The position numbers were made by a program, and so were the translations under genes. A stretch of DNA of 64,000 nt from Piezodorus guildinii (lineage: Eukaryota > Arthropoda > Insecta > Hemiptera > Pentatomidae). Positions 13,017-23,836 of this stretch are shown piece after piece. How positions within the stretch are numbered: position 1 is the first letter of the stretch; each line of letters starts with the position of its first letter. Under the pieces are notes generated by a model. The model had not been told where the DNA came from, searched no databases, and saw only the letters and a program-made list of their open reading frames with translations. The DNA lies in assembly GCA_023052935.1 (NCBI GenBank), contig CM041292.1:82470169-82534168 (forward strand), given 5' to 3'.

Positions 13017-14438
13017 CGCAGTACCACTGCAGCCAACCTAAATGAATCGACGGTGCCATCTACTTCAAAACCTACTGCTTCTACTTCTACCTCTAGCACT
13101 TCAGCTAATGCCAACATAAAAAACCAACTCCCGGAACCACAAGGATTTTCTGACCCCGAACCACCTCCAATATATGTCTCAAATATAAATAATTTCTTTT
13201 CGTTCGGTAAAGAAATTTCTGATCTAATTGGCCAGCCAAACTTTCAATGTTTTTCACGTATAAATGACATAAAAATTAACACCACTAATAAGGAGAGTTA
13301 CAAAAAACTGATCACTTATTTAAGTACAAAAAATTTTGATTTCCATTGCTACCAACTAAAACAAGATAAGCCTTATAGAGTAGTTTTGAGAGGGCTCCAC
13401 TCATCCACTCCTACTGAAGCCATCAAAAGCGGCCTAGAAGAAATTGGCCATAACGTTAGAAACATCTCTTCTGTAACGCACCCCAAGGAAAAATATGCGT
13501 TGCCCCTGTTTTTCGTGGATTTGGAGCCAGCCAGGAACAACATGGAGATATTCCAGGTAAGACGGCTGGTATATTCTACAGTTCGGTTTGAAGAGCCAAG
13601 ACAGAGAACAATAATCGTCCAGTGCACCAGATGTCAAACTTTAGGGCACACAAAGTCCTACTGCCATCACCCTGCTAGGTGTGTTAAGTGTGCCGGGCCA
13701 CACACCTCTGATACATGCCTCAAACCCCCTAATGAACCTGCAAAGTGTGCACTTTGTGGTGAAGGCCATCCGGCTAGCTATAGGGGCTGTAGCGTATATA
13801 AAAATCTTCTAAGGCAGAGGACACAGCACCTAGCGGAACCACGAGTGGAACAGAAGATTCGCCCGCAGGTACCTGATTTGGATTTTACTAACTTCCCGGA
13901 AATTGTGAAACAAACAGGTATCGTCGTTCAACAGCTGCCAACTACAACTGCCATCAAGGAACTCACAGAGCACACCAAAAAGCCTTCCTCCGAGATCATC
14001 GCCAACAAGAATCAACAGACACGGCGACAGGCGCCTCCTAAATCCCAAACCAAGCCTCCTGCCTCCCATCCTACCCCACAACCTGCAAATCGATCCCTTC
14101 CTCCTCATCTTCTACCCTTACGGGTAAAATTGCCTCCTGAACATCCTCCCCACATACCATCTCCTTCTGTTCAGCTGACTCAACCAAACCCCTCGCCTCA
14201 AGTACCTCAGCGGACTGAACATCATCCTACCCCACGGCGAGTCCAGCCCCAAGCCAACAATCCTGACTATACAAATCATCCACAAGTCTCTTACCCACAG
14301 CCGTATCCCAACCAAGATCCTTTCCACATATGCTCCATTCTTCAGTCCTTTCTCTCAGATCTTAAAGAAACTATCCTACCACTAATCACCCTTCTCACTA
14401 GAATCCTTACCCAAATCCCATTTAATCTCTCACAATGA
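13017..14438 (+). CDS. Jockey A ORF1, gag-like RNA-binding protein (5' truncated)
   Basis: ORF1 of Jockey-type LINEs binds element RNA and forms the particle that carries it to the target. The frame is open from the left edge of the element through TGA at 14438, about 473 codons, with no in-frame ATG near the edge; a GTG at 13053 is not a credible start. After a Ser/Thr-rich segment comes a PRE_C2HC-type region (motif PLFFVDLEP) and then three zinc knuckles at about 13623-13790: CTRCQTLGHTKSYC, CVKCAGPHTSDTC and CALCGEGHPASYRGC. A long Pro/Gln-rich tail follows. Family B has about 45 more residues before the conserved PPPI motif, which supports N-terminal loss here. The last four bases, ATGA, overlap the ORF2 start. 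Confidence 0.9.
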   Translation, partial: RSTTAANLNESTVPSTSKPTASTSTSSTSANANIKNQLPEPQGFSDPEPPPIYVSNINNFFSFGKEISDLIGQPNFQCFSRINDIKINTTNKESYKKLITYLSTKNFDFHCYQLKQDKPYRVVLRGLHSSTPTEAIKSGLEEIGHNVRNISSVTHPKEKYALPLFFVDLEPARNNMEIFQVRRLVYSTVRFEEPRQRTIIVQCTRCQTLGHTKSYCHHPARCVKCAGPHTSDTCLKPPNEPAKCALCGEGHPASYRGCSVYKNLLRQRTQHLAEPRVEQKIRPQVPDLDFTNFPEIVKQTGIVVQQLPTTTAIKELTEHTKKPSSEIIANKNQQTRRQAPPKSQTKPPASHPTPQPANRSLPPHLLPLRVKLPPEHPPHIPSPSVQLTQPNPSPQVPQRTEHHPTPRRVQPQANNPDYTNHPQVSYPQPYPNQDPFHICSILQSFLSDLKETILPLITLLTRILTQIPFNLSQ

Positions 14439-17132
14439 GTGTAAAGCCCCTAGCAATCCTATTGTGGAACGCTAACGGCCTACTCAACCACCGTGACGAA
14501 TTGGACATATTTCTCCATGACAACCATATTGACATAGCACTTTTGACTGAAACTCACTTTACACGACGAACACGTTTTTACATACGTGACTACATCACAT
14601 ATAGATCGGACCACCCAGACAACACTTCCCATGCCGGGTCATGCATCCTTATCCATAAGTCCTTACCTCATTCCCTTATTCCATCTACTCCAACTGACGC
14701 CATACAATCAACCTCAGTGACCATTTCCACTCGTCCTTTCCATCTCACCCTCGCAGCTGTATACAGTCCTCCTGGTATTTCCCTTTCCTTTAACCAACTT
14801 GAAACCCTGTTTCGATCCCTCGGACCGCGCTTTATCGCTGGAGGAGACTATAATGCTAAACACCAACGGTGGGGTTGCCGAACTTCCAACTCCCGAGGTA
14901 ATCTCCTTTCCAGTGTTTTGACTTCCCATAGCTATACTGTCCTCTCACCCATGAATCCCACATATTGGCCAACATCTCTAAAAAAAAAAACCTGATATCC
15001 TGGATATATTTATCTCCTCTCAAATTTCCTCCTCCCAAACAATAATCAGATCACTGAACGACCTTTCCTCAGATCATAGCCCGGTTTTGCTTTCCTTGCA
15101 TTCCAGTTTTGTTCCTAAACCCCTTCCTCCTACATTGATCAAAGGACGAGTAAGCTGGGACGTATTTCGACTGGACTTGGAAAGCAAATTGGACTTGAAC
15201 ACTCCACTCAAGACAAACAATGATATTGATATAGCTGTAAAAAAACTGACTGACTCCATAACTTGCAGTATTATTGACAACACAAAGACCACTAACATTA
15301 ATGATACTCAACATACTGATCTGCCACAGCACATTCGATTCTTAAGAAAAGAAAAACGCAGAGCGAGATCGAAGTGGCATATGACTCGATACCCAACTGA
15401 CAAAACTTATTATACCAAACTAACAAACAAACTCAAGTCAGAAATAAAAACATACAAAATTCAAAATTTACTCAGCTTTACTGAAAATCTTACTACAACA
15501 GACAAATCATTATGGACAACTACAAAAAAACTTCTTAAGTTCAAAGACTGTAACCATCCACTCCTGACTGAAAACCAAACCTGGACAAGATCTGACGAAG
15601 AGAAAGCCCAGATATTTGGACAACATCTTTACAATACTTATACTCCCCACCCAGATATCCTTAATCCCGAGCACCTTGAAAAAATAGAAGAAGACCTAAC
15701 TATTCCCCTCCAAATGACCCTACCACCTAAAGCTTTCCATCCTTCAGAAATATCCAATATCATTCATAGATTACCTGCTCGAAAAGCTCCTGGCCATGAC
15801 CAAATCACTTCCCATATCTTGAAACATCTCCCTCGAAAAGCCATCCTATTCCTCACCTACATTTACAATGCCGTACTCCGTACTACTTATTTTCCTGCCT
15901 CCTGGAAATTATCCATAGTAAAAATGATCCCTAAGCCCAAAAAGTCACCTGAAAATCCATCTTCCTACCGTCCCATATCTCTTTTATGTATTATGGGAAA
16001 AATTCTGGAAAAACTCCTTCTGAAACGAATATACCCAATCCTTGATTCCCATCATATTATTCCAGATCATCAATTCGGTTTCCGTACATCTCACTCCACT
16101 ATCCAGCAATGTCATCGTGTGGTGGACGTTGTCTCCTCTGCGTTGGAACGCGGATTGTACTGCACGGGAGCCTTTCTTGACGTAGAACAGGCCTTTGACC
16201 GAGTCTGGCACCCGGGATTGCTTTACAAGCTCCGCCTATTTCTCCCTCCTACTTATTTTCTTATTATACAGTCCTACCTTGCTGATAGATCTTTCCAAAT
16301 AAATCACCACAACTCCTATTCCTCCCTTTTTTCTCAATCTGCTGGTGTTCCCCAAGGCAGCATCCTAGGGCCTGTCCTTTATACAGTCTATACAGCTGAT
16401 ATCCCAACCCATCCTAATACTTTCCTTTCAACTTATGCTGATGACACGTGTGTGCTATCAGTAGATAATGATCCATTTACTGCCTCCCACACTCTTCAAT
16501 CCCACATCCGAGACCTTGAAGTGTGGTGTCAGAAATGGAGAATTAAAATTAATTCTAACAAATCCCACCAAATAACCTTTACCCTACGCCGTAAACCAAT
16601 GACTTCCTGCCCCACAGTATCCTTTAATGACACTCCACTAGCCCCTGTTGAACAGATTCGATACCTCGGACTCCACCTTGACAAACGTCTGACTTGGAAT
16701 CCCCATACAAGACTGAAAAGACAAGAAACTGCTCGACGTTTTCGACTACTCCAACACTTACTGGACAAACGCTCCAATCTTCCACTTAATTACAAAAGAC
16801 TTATTTATATGACCATCATAAGACCGATATGGACTTACGGAGTAGAGCTATGGGGCTCTACCAAACCATCAAATTCTTCTCGTATCCAATCCTTACAATC
16901 AAAAATCCTTCGTAAAATCCTTAACGCTCCTTACTTTGTCACGAATAAGCTCATCCATAAAGACCTTAATATCCCATATGTTACTGAATTAGCCCGAACC
17001 AGATATCAATCATTCCATGAAAAGCTCCATTTCCGCTCTAATCCACTAGTTTCTATCCTATCATCCTCTTCTATTCCTGATAATCCTCCGAGGCGTCTGA
17101 AAAGCAGATGGCCCCGAGACCTTCTAGTTTAA
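14435..17132 (+). pseudogene. Jockey A ORF2, endonuclease-reverse transcriptase, one frameshift
   Basis: ORF2 nicks target DNA and copies the element RNA onto it. The ATG overlaps the ORF1 stop as ATGA. The N-terminal part has APE-type endonuclease motifs: LLWNANG, LLTETH, GGDYNAKH and, after the break, SSDHSPVLL. The RT has RKAPGHD, SYRPISLL, HQFGFRTSHS, GAFLDVEQAFDRVWHPG, AGVPQGSILGP and YADD near 16436, so the catalytic aspartates are present. The C-terminus ends in PPRRLKSRWPRDLL. Eleven A at 14980-14990 shift the frame; with ten the frame would continue to TAG at 17132, a length of 898 codons against 894 in family B. Both halves are otherwise open, so this is a recent single lesion or a sequencing error in a homopolymer. 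Confidence 0.93.
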
Positions 17133-17263
17133 AATTTTTTAGAGTGCTGCCGATGGGTGGCATCTCTTCATGTATTTCATGTCAGATTACTGTATCCATC
17201 ACATTTACTTGTTGTATATATTTATACAGTTGTAAATATCAATAAATATGTTTAATAATAATA
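17133..17263 (+). other. Jockey A 3' untranslated region and tail
   Basis: It begins after the ORF2 stop, contains 'gagtgctgccgatggg', 'tttacttgttgtat' and AATAAA at 17241-17246, and ends in a TAATAATAATAA tail. The truncated copies at 8330 and 23837 have the same 3' region, which confirms the family boundary. Confidence 0.85.
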
Positions 17264-17276
17264 AAATTTAAATTCA
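17264..17276. repeat. 13-bp target site duplication, right copy
   Basis: This is an exact match to 13002-13014. Confidence 0.9.
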
Positions 17277-17531
17277 TTTAATTTCATATGAAAATAGTGA
17301 GTTAAATCGAAATCATTGTGCAATATGCATATTCATGATATAAAGTAGCGTTTGGTGCGTCGACTTTAGTGGAAAAGTTGCTGTAACATCCTTGGTATAC
17401 AGTTTTCTTGAAATATCAAACTCCTGTTCCGTGCACATTTTCGTTTAAAACTCGAATGCTAAAATTCTACAATCACTATACTTCCCCTTAATATGTATTC
17501 CAGTTACAATTAAGTGAAAGTAAAAATTAGG
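17277..17531 (-). repeat. Rep-1, right half of the copy split by Jockey A
   Basis: Minus-strand Rep-1 landmarks resume here: 'gtggaaaagttgctgtaaca' near 17368, 'ctacaatcactatacttccc' and a final 'aagtgaaagtaaaa'. Together with 12410-13001 they show that Jockey A landed in an existing Rep-1. Confidence 0.65.
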
Positions 17532-18765
17532 GGAAAAATCCCTACGCCTCCATCCTATTCTTAACAATACGCTCTGTTAAACCCACAATCTTACAACTTC
17601 ACGGTATTTTAGTTATTATTTACTTTTATATAATTGGATTAACAATAAATTGAATTTAAATGACAAAATTAATTTTCAGCTTGACAAGCCAAACAGTAAT
17701 GGTCTATATAATAGTTGTACTGCTATCGAATAAAAAACTATTTTTTCGTAGTTTTGTGAAAGGAAAAGTACGATAAAAATTACTTTTGTACCAAGGACAA
17801 AGGAACTGTCAAAGATAGACCACTACAAACCAAAAGAAAGAAAAAAAATAAGGGAAAATACTTCTTTGTCGTGAAAAAGAAAAAATGCTAAAATTATTTC
17901 AAAAGTGTTCAAATGAGCTCCTTAAGCATTCAAATGAGCGCACTGCTTATGTATTAATACCATCAAGAATTTTAAATTTCAATAAAATAAGATAATAACA
18001 GCATTTAAAATATCATTAGCGTGAATATAATGACAGCTTAAATTGCTTCAAATTCACCTCAGATTCAGTCTGTTAAATACAGGAAACCAATATATTGAAT
18101 CACATAATAATTGCAAAAAAAATGAGAATGAGTAGATGTTTGCCATTGAGCTAAAAAAATAAAATAATTGTAACGTTTAAAAGTAATACAGGTAATTGGT
18201 TACATTTTAATTTACAATTAAACATATTTTGGAGAGGCTTAATGAAGAATGGTATTCGAATAGTTCTAACAGTGGCGAACCCTCTTTGCATGACATCTTA
18301 TTGTAAGTACTCACGCTAACTGAATATGACCTTCCCTTCATACCTGTTACAAACTACATTTATTGAATTCACATTTTAAGCGATCTTAAAGAAAATGAAG
18401 CCTATTCCGTGTTACTCCATGAAATTGTATATGTATGAAGGATGATACCGGGTTTAGCATAAGATTTCCTAAAGGTTCAGTATTTATCTTTATACGAGAA
18501 ACCTATACCTTATGCCTTTAAAATAACCTAGGTACCTAACCAAAACATTCCCAACGAAATCAACTTTTCTCTACTTTATGCATTCATTATGTTTTGTTAA
18601 ATAGTTTACAAAATGCAATTTAAGAATTTTTATGAAATTCTTCTAAAACATAATTGCCATGGAATTAATAATTATAATTTAATGATTACTGTTTTTTTCT
18701 GTTTGATTTTGAGCTTAAATATCAAAATTACTATCCATAAAGTACTCATCAAATCCTTATAGAAA
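17532..18765. other. AT-rich spacer, no gene seen
   Basis: No coding frame or recognised repeat is visible. Confidence 0.5.
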
Positions 18766-18769
18766 CACG

Positions 18770-18985
18770 GAATAGATACATGAGGCACTGCCAAAACCTC
18801 CAACATCCAAAGAATCAAGTCTAATTCAGAGTAATTTACTCCACACAGATTTAAACTTGCTCACAGTTTCAGATACTTCTACACAATATTATATAAATTT
18901 CCTCGTCAGACTATCACAACCTGAACCCACCGGTCTAAACTCATAAATCCACCCCGACGACTGTGGCCTAGAGATTAGCTGAATA
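18770..18985 (+). pseudogene. Jockey family-B-like ORF2 C-terminal relic
   Basis: Fragments of translation such as GTAKTSNIQRIKSNS (near 18800) and NPPRRLWPRD (near 18950) follow the order of the C-terminus of the family-B ORF2 (GTAKYSNIKRIQS and PPRRLKRQWPRDLL). Stops and small deletions separate them. It is an old, dead 3' fragment, and its ends are approximate. Confidence 0.6.
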
Positions 18986-19518
18986 TATCTATTCGGAAAA
19001 GAACATATTTGCTTGTAATGGATTACAATTTTTACAATAAAATGCTGTTCGCAATATGATTAAATTTTCTGTTTATTTATTATACTTTGTTTTTTTTAGA
19101 AAATAATTACATTTTTAGAATACAGACCCGTGTATCTATTTTTCTATTTCGTTTTGGTTCATACGGCTTGAAAAGACCTTATACGCTTATTGCCGTATGG
19201 TATTTTGTATTATTCTTAAGCCTGAAAAAAAAAATTGATTGAAGGGTTTAATTCTGGGAAGAGCCAAACTGGCAATCCTCTCTTTGACCCCAGAAAAGAG
19301 ATTGAAAGAGGGATTTCTCATTTGAAAGAGTTTTTCCACTCCTGCTCGGTTTCACAGGTGCACTCTCTTGATGAAAACCCCGCGGTAATGAAAGATGAGG
19401 CCACTTTCCCTAACCATCACTCAGAAAACAAAAGCACTCACTGTGATAGCGGGTAGGATTCTAGCTCTAGGTGCACCAAGTATTTTTTTAATTATTTTTT
19501 TTAATACATTTATTATGA
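18986..19518. other. Spacer with a short coding-like patch
   Basis: Mostly AT-rich. The plus-strand frame at 19235-19456 (73 codons) has a balanced, coding-like composition, but I do not recognise the peptide and see no clear splice-site pair around it. It could be an exon, a transposon fragment or chance. Confidence 0.3.
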
Positions 19519-19520
19519 TA

Positions 19521-20418
19521 TTGGGTTGATGCAAAATTAATGCAGGTTTCCTCTATTGCAATATCTTAATTCCAATTGTGTAAACAAAGCTAATCCTAAC
19601 ATTGATCATTATTATACCAAAACAAACCTTATCTAATACCCTCTCTTTCACCATGAATTTGTTTAGTAAAATCGTTTTGTTCAGTGTGTTCAAAGGTCTT
19701 GAATCGAAAATGTCAAAGTGCGATTTTCGTCAAATTTATTTTTACGAATTTAAATTAGGGCGCAGCGCTGCGCAAACGGCTCGTAATATTAATGAAGTGT
19801 GGGGTCAGGGGGCTATTAATGAGTGCACGGTGCAGCGTTGGTTCCAGAAGTTTCGCAGAGGAGATTTCGACCTCGAAGACAAGGAAGGTCGGGGCCGTCA
19901 TCTTGCTCTGGACAACGACCAGCTGAGGTCAAAAGTGGAAGAAGACCCAACCAAAACCACACGAGAAATGGCGGCGGAACTCGGAACTCAAAAATTGCAA
20001 CGTCTTTGCCCAGCATTGATGAATCGGAAGGGCCGATCCTGCTCCACGATAACGCCAGACCACACGTTGCACAACCAACGCTTCGACGACTGCACGAGTT
20101 GGGCTACGAAGTTCTCCAACATCCGCCTTATTCACCTGACCTCTGTCCTACAGACTTCCACTTTTTCAGGCATCTGGACAACTTTTTGAGGGAGAAAAAT
20201 TTTCAAAACCAGGACGACATTGAAAATTCTTTTCGTGATTTCATTGAGTCCAGGGATTCGGATTTTTTTTCTGGTGGAATAAGAAAGCTTGTTGAACGTT
20301 GGCAAAAGTGCATTGATTCAGATGGAAATTATTTTGATTAAATATATATGGTTAAAGTAAAGATATGGCGTATTTACAATACCTACTAAAAACCTGCATT
20401 AATTTTGCATCAACCCAA
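19521..20418 (+). mobile_element. mariner element, internally deleted
   Basis: An 898-bp DNA transposon with perfect 29-bp terminal inverted repeats at 19521-19549 and 20390-20418, beginning TTGGGTTGATGCAAAATTAA. It is flanked by TA on both sides (19519-19520 and 20419-20420), the known mariner target duplication. Complete mariners are about 1.3 kb, so about 0.4 kb is missing from the middle of the transposase gene. The perfect ends mean it could still be moved by a transposase made elsewhere. Confidence 0.95.
19710..20341 (+). pseudogene. mariner transposase, deleted and frameshifted
   Basis: The frame from ATG 19710 gives the N-terminal helix-turn-helix pair of a mariner transposase (RQIYFYEFKLGRSAAQTARN, then CTVQRWFQKFRRGDFDLED). 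It runs through TREMAAELG and then joins directly to KLQRL, which in the Hsmar1/cecropia group lies over 100 residues further on. The skipped part holds the first catalytic Asp of the DD34D triad. A second lesion, one surplus base near 20030, moves the rest into another frame, where GPILLHDNARPHVAQPTLR and YSPDLCPTDFHFF keep the second and third catalytic Asp. The frame closes in YFD at 20341. It cannot make an active enzyme. Confidence 0.93.
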
Positions 20419-20420
20419 TA

Positions 20421-21425
20421 TATACGGCGTTTCGGATGCATATAATACGGGAAAATGTTTAAATCGCAAACAAATTTCAATCTTATTTTTCTAAAAAATC
20501 ACGGTTTAGGATTTTTAACTTAAGTAATTCTTAAGTCAACTTTTAAGTTAGGGGTGAACAAAAAAAAAAAAAAAATTTGAATGTATATTTGGTAATTTGG
20601 ATACTATGACGATGGGTACTATTTTCTAGAATAAAATCATATGATTTTGAAGAGACACATTCAAAATAATGTTTATTTAAATGACCTATATATAATCTGG
20701 TAAATTTTAAATTGATATAGTTATAGATAGAGGTCTTTAATGCCAAACAAAAAAAACATTTATAATATAAGATACCTTAAGTTTTAAAGCTCTGTTTACA
20801 TTTTGTTGTAAGATTATTCCAAAGGAACTTGTCCGAAAATAAAAACATAATTTATTATTATAATTGAAATTTGTTTATTTGAAATTATTCTAATGAAAAT
20901 AGTGCAATAATATAGCTAGAAGAAATTTAGTAGTTGGAGTTGTTATTGACAATAAACAATCTCACTCCCTACTCCTCCCAAACCTCCGCCGATATCCAAA
21001 AATCCGCTTGAGCATCCTAAAATTAAGAAGATATGTTGAAACACTTTTCCCGGAAATATGGAACCAGAGAATTATAATATGAGACAAATGTATTATTGGA
21101 AGATTAAAAACCAATGTATTGAGCTCCTCAAGTATCAAGAATTTGTAATTCATATTTTTACATTATTTCATTTAAACCATCATCAGGCATAAGAAGATAA
21201 AATCATATCACTGACCATTTATATCATTTACGTTCTACAAAAATACCGCATATTTACAATACCTGTATTTTGGAACATTGCAGGTTCCACAAGAAATATA
21301 GTTGGTCATTTTACATTATCTACATTATGAGTCTTGTATGAGACTTAAAGGAAAAATTATTCATAATTAAGTAGGTATATTATACATGTTGGTATATGCT
21401 GACTTATACTTTGAATAGTGTAAAG

Positions 21426-21428
<3 letters not shown>
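20421..21428. other. AT-rich spacer, no gene seen
   Basis: A 63-codon minus-strand frame at 20962-21153 overlaps a C-rich patch but matches nothing I know. Nothing else is visible. Confidence 0.5.

Positions 21429-21476
<48 letters not shown>
21429..21476. repeat. (TA)n microsatellite
   Basis: Uninterrupted alternating T and A. Confidence 0.95.
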
Positions 21477-21484
<8 letters not shown>

Positions 21485-21639
21485 CTGATAATTATGAAAA
21501 ATTATTTACAACGGCATTTTACAGAATTCAATGTTATACAGACACAAAAAACGAATTGTATAACTCAATATTATGACGGAAATATTAAGCAGTATTATAA
21601 ATGGTATTTATTTATTTTTACTTTCACTTACCTATATGT

Positions 21640-21850
21640 GGTAATTCGAGTTTCCACCTGAAATAAACGTTTTAAGGTCTGCTGAGTCCAAATATCCAAA
21701 TCTAGCAAAAATGTCTCTGTGTGTGGTAAGTTTAGCACAAAAAATAAAAGTCTGAATTTACATATGAAACTGAAATTATATATTTATTTCACTCAAATCG
21801 GATGACTGGAAGTTGTACTTCATGTTCGTATGTCGCGCGCTCCAGATTTT
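21640..21850 (+). repeat. Rep-1, decayed partial copy
   Basis: It has Rep-1 landmarks from the left part: 'cgttttaaggtctgctgagtc', 'caaatatccaaatctagc' and 'tatgaaactgaaattatata'. The rest of the repeat is missing. Confidence 0.5.
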
Positions 21851-22160
21851 TTATTTTTTTATTCTAATTTATTTTAGGTTCATTTCTTATCATCTCGTAC
21901 GAGGTAAAACATTTTTTAACAGTATCGTTTGTTTGTTTTTTCAACAAATTAGAATAATCCTATCCTTTTAACAAGGGAGATCAGGGCAGTTTATTTTTTA
22001 AGGACTAAAAGGTGTTCCTTGTTGACATTTTGTTTTTGAAACTAAAGAGATTTTCAGAAACACGAGATCAAAGCTTATCATTCATAAATATAGAAAGTTT
22101 TCTCAGCAAAGCCGAAGATAAGAGATCGTTCCTCAATCTAATAAATACTATTGTAAGGCT
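21851..22160. other. Spacer, no gene seen
   Basis: No frame or repeat recognised. Confidence 0.5.
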
Positions 22161-22162
22161 AT

Positions 22163-22215
22163 CATTCATCGATGGGACGTGCCATTGATGAATGAGGGCC
22201 CTATAAAAAGGGCTC
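22163..22215 (+). promoter_or_regulatory. Dyad followed by a strong TATA box
   Basis: The arms CATTCATCGATGG (22163-22175) and CCATTGATGAATG (22182-22194) are inverted repeats with one mismatch and a 6-base spacer. They are followed by GGGCCCTATAAAAAGGGCTC, which places TATAAAA (22202-22208) between GGGCCCT and AGGGCTC, themselves nearly inverted. This looks like a core promoter, but no ORF follows within a kilobase. It may belong to a decayed transposon or a non-coding transcript, or be chance. Confidence 0.3.
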
Positions 22216-22660
22216 CATTGATCTATAGCCTTCCAGCACCATTGCCTACCGATACTCCAGCCTTTGAAATATTCCCGTTTTAAAACAAGAATGATGACCC
22301 TCTGTTGACATTATTATTATTATTTTATTGAAGAGATGTGATTAAATCTGGCCAACATGCTCATTTTATTTTTCTGACATGAAACATATTTGTAGATATA
22401 AACTAATTTTGAAAACAGAGCATGTTAAATTTGACCACGGATGTCCCAGATTTACCAAATTCACTGGTTTTAAGTTTCTCATGCCTGGCAATCAATCACC
22501 TCAGCTTCATGATGCCTAAAATCTACTTCTTCTACTGATTAAAATCTGTATAATTTTAATGCCAAACAATACCATTAAAATGTGTGACGTACATAAATTA
22601 TTTAATTTATATTAAGTTTATTTAAATGTTTATGTATGCATATCCTTCATCCAGAATCTT
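22216..22660. other. Spacer, no gene seen
   Basis: No coding frame; a short ATT-repeat lies near 22315. Confidence 0.5.
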
Positions 22661-22661
22661 T

Positions 22662-22990
22662 TCATGGTGAGGCGTGCTCTAGTGGATAGAACACTAGTAT
22701 ACAGTTCTCCGGGTCCTGGGTTCGGATCTCGGCTGTGGCAGAATATTATTTATTCTGTTAGTTCAGTTGGGGGTGACAAAAGGGTATGGAGACCTTCATG
22801 GAGCAGACCCAGCCTCTTTAAAGTGGGTAACCAAAAAAATTGGGGAGAAAACCTCGTTGCGAAGCGTGATCAAGGCCTCATTACCTCATTGCACAGCCGT
22901 TGGCCTAGAAATAGTACGAATCCTTATATGTTCTGAGCCCAAGACCCTTGATGGGTTGTTGAGGTGCAGTTTTTATATATTATTTTTATT
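22662..22990 (+). mobile_element. SINE-3 (tRNA-derived), plus strand
   Basis: The head has an A-box-like CTAGTGGATAGAAC at about 22679 and the B box GGGTTCGGATCTC at 22718-22730, as in Pol III genes. A conserved body follows ('tggagaccttcatggagcag', 'ctgagcccaagacccttgatg') and then a T/A-rich tail. A minus-strand relative is at 29238-29531 and a worn one at 45835-46017. Two short frames inside it are by-products of the repeat. Confidence 0.8.
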
Positions 22991-23376
22991 ATTATTTTTT
23001 TTTAATATTCTTAGAATGATATTGATAATTTACTCTTGATTTAAAATATAAAATGCTCCCGTAAGTGATTGTTCATGGAATTGTTGATATAAGCGAATAA
23101 ATGAATTTCCGTTAGGTGTCACGTCCTTGGTTATGAAGTTATTATTCGTTATATATTTTCTATTCAGCGGTGCCATATATTTGTACCAAGTAAGTCTGTT
23201 TTTGATAGTTGTGTTTAAGTAATTTAAATATATTTTGTTTGTAATTTAAGTGTGATTCCCTGGTAATGATTATTTAAAGCATATTCATGATAGACGGGAG
23301 AGTATGTTTCATGTCTGAGATATAAAGTGAACTTTTCGTCATTAGTCAGTTAGAAAAAATTGCCGAATAAATTTCA
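22991..23376. other. Spacer, no gene seen
   Basis: AT-rich sequence without an assigned feature. Confidence 0.5.
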
Positions 23377-23399
23377 AGTAGAAAATTCACACTTCATCA

Positions 23400-23830
23400 T
23401 CATTAGAAACATCATCTACTTGGGTATGAAACTTGATAGACATTTGAAATTGAACAACCATATCATTTCGCCATAAAAACACCCAATTTAAGTTTCAGAC
23501 TGAAACTTCTAGTTTATAAAAGTGTGCTCAGATCTTTACTATTATACGGAAGACCATTACCAATCCATTCTTCATATAAATCAAAAAAAGAAACTACAGC
23601 AATTCCAAAATGGTGTGTTAAAGAAAATTGCAAGAAGAATTGCTTTTAGAAAAGAAAAGGCAGAAAGACTTAATCTATTATTAATTATTCTTAAACTGTC
23701 TGAATTTCTGAAGAAAAGAAACAAATTTTTATAATTCTTTAGAAGTGCTTTCAAACCCAGTTTTTAGTAGGCTTAAGGTTCCACCAGCTCCTCAGCGGTG
23801 GCAACATAGTGTAAGTTAGAGTTTAAGATT
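23400..23830 (+). pseudogene. LINE family C ORF2 C-terminal fragment
   Basis: Pieces of translation in different frames include IYLGMKLDRHLKLNNHI, KKLQQFQNGVLKKIARR and a final VPPAPQRWQHSVS-like end. The copy at 61827-62210 shows the same region in one frame. This copy has stops and frame changes, for example after the NNHI motif and in the 23500s, so it is dead. Confidence 0.8.
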
Positions 23831-23836
23831 AGCCTA
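23826..23836. repeat. 11-bp target site duplication, left copy
   Basis: AGATTAGCCTA is repeated exactly at 24592-24602. The empty site is preserved in the related copy near 62217 ('ttaatagattagcctatg'). Confidence 0.88.

Larger units (their letters stand above)
13015..17263 (+). mobile_element. Jockey-clade non-LTR retrotransposon, family A
   Basis: A 4.25 kb element bounded by an exact 13-bp duplication. It carries a gag-like ORF1, an ORF2 with endonuclease and reverse transcriptase, a ~130-bp 3' untranslated region with AATAAA at 17241 and a short TAA-repeat tail. The 5' untranslated region and the ORF1 start codon are missing, so reverse transcription stopped inside ORF1. It sits in the minus-strand Rep-1 copy that continues on both sides. 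One base added to an A run at 14980-14990 breaks ORF2. Apart from this the copy is well preserved, so the insertion is fairly young but not autonomous. Confidence 0.95.

Noticed and set aside
13053..13055. GTG as a start codon for Jockey A ORF1
   Set aside because: The frame is open to the left edge of the insertion, and comparison with family B shows N-terminal truncation; a GTG start would be exceptional in an insect nuclear element.
13373..14327. Four minus-strand frames of 67-92 codons opposite Jockey A ORF1
   Set aside because: They are antisense shadows of a well-supported ORF with zinc knuckles and have no motifs of their own.
20369..21263. Shared 'tatttacaatacct' at 20369 and 21248 as a second mariner fragment
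   Set aside because: Only 14 bases match and the surrounding sequence does not, so it is too short to support a relation.
22664..23039. Two overlapping 90-codon frames
   Set aside because: Both fall inside SINE-3 and its tail.
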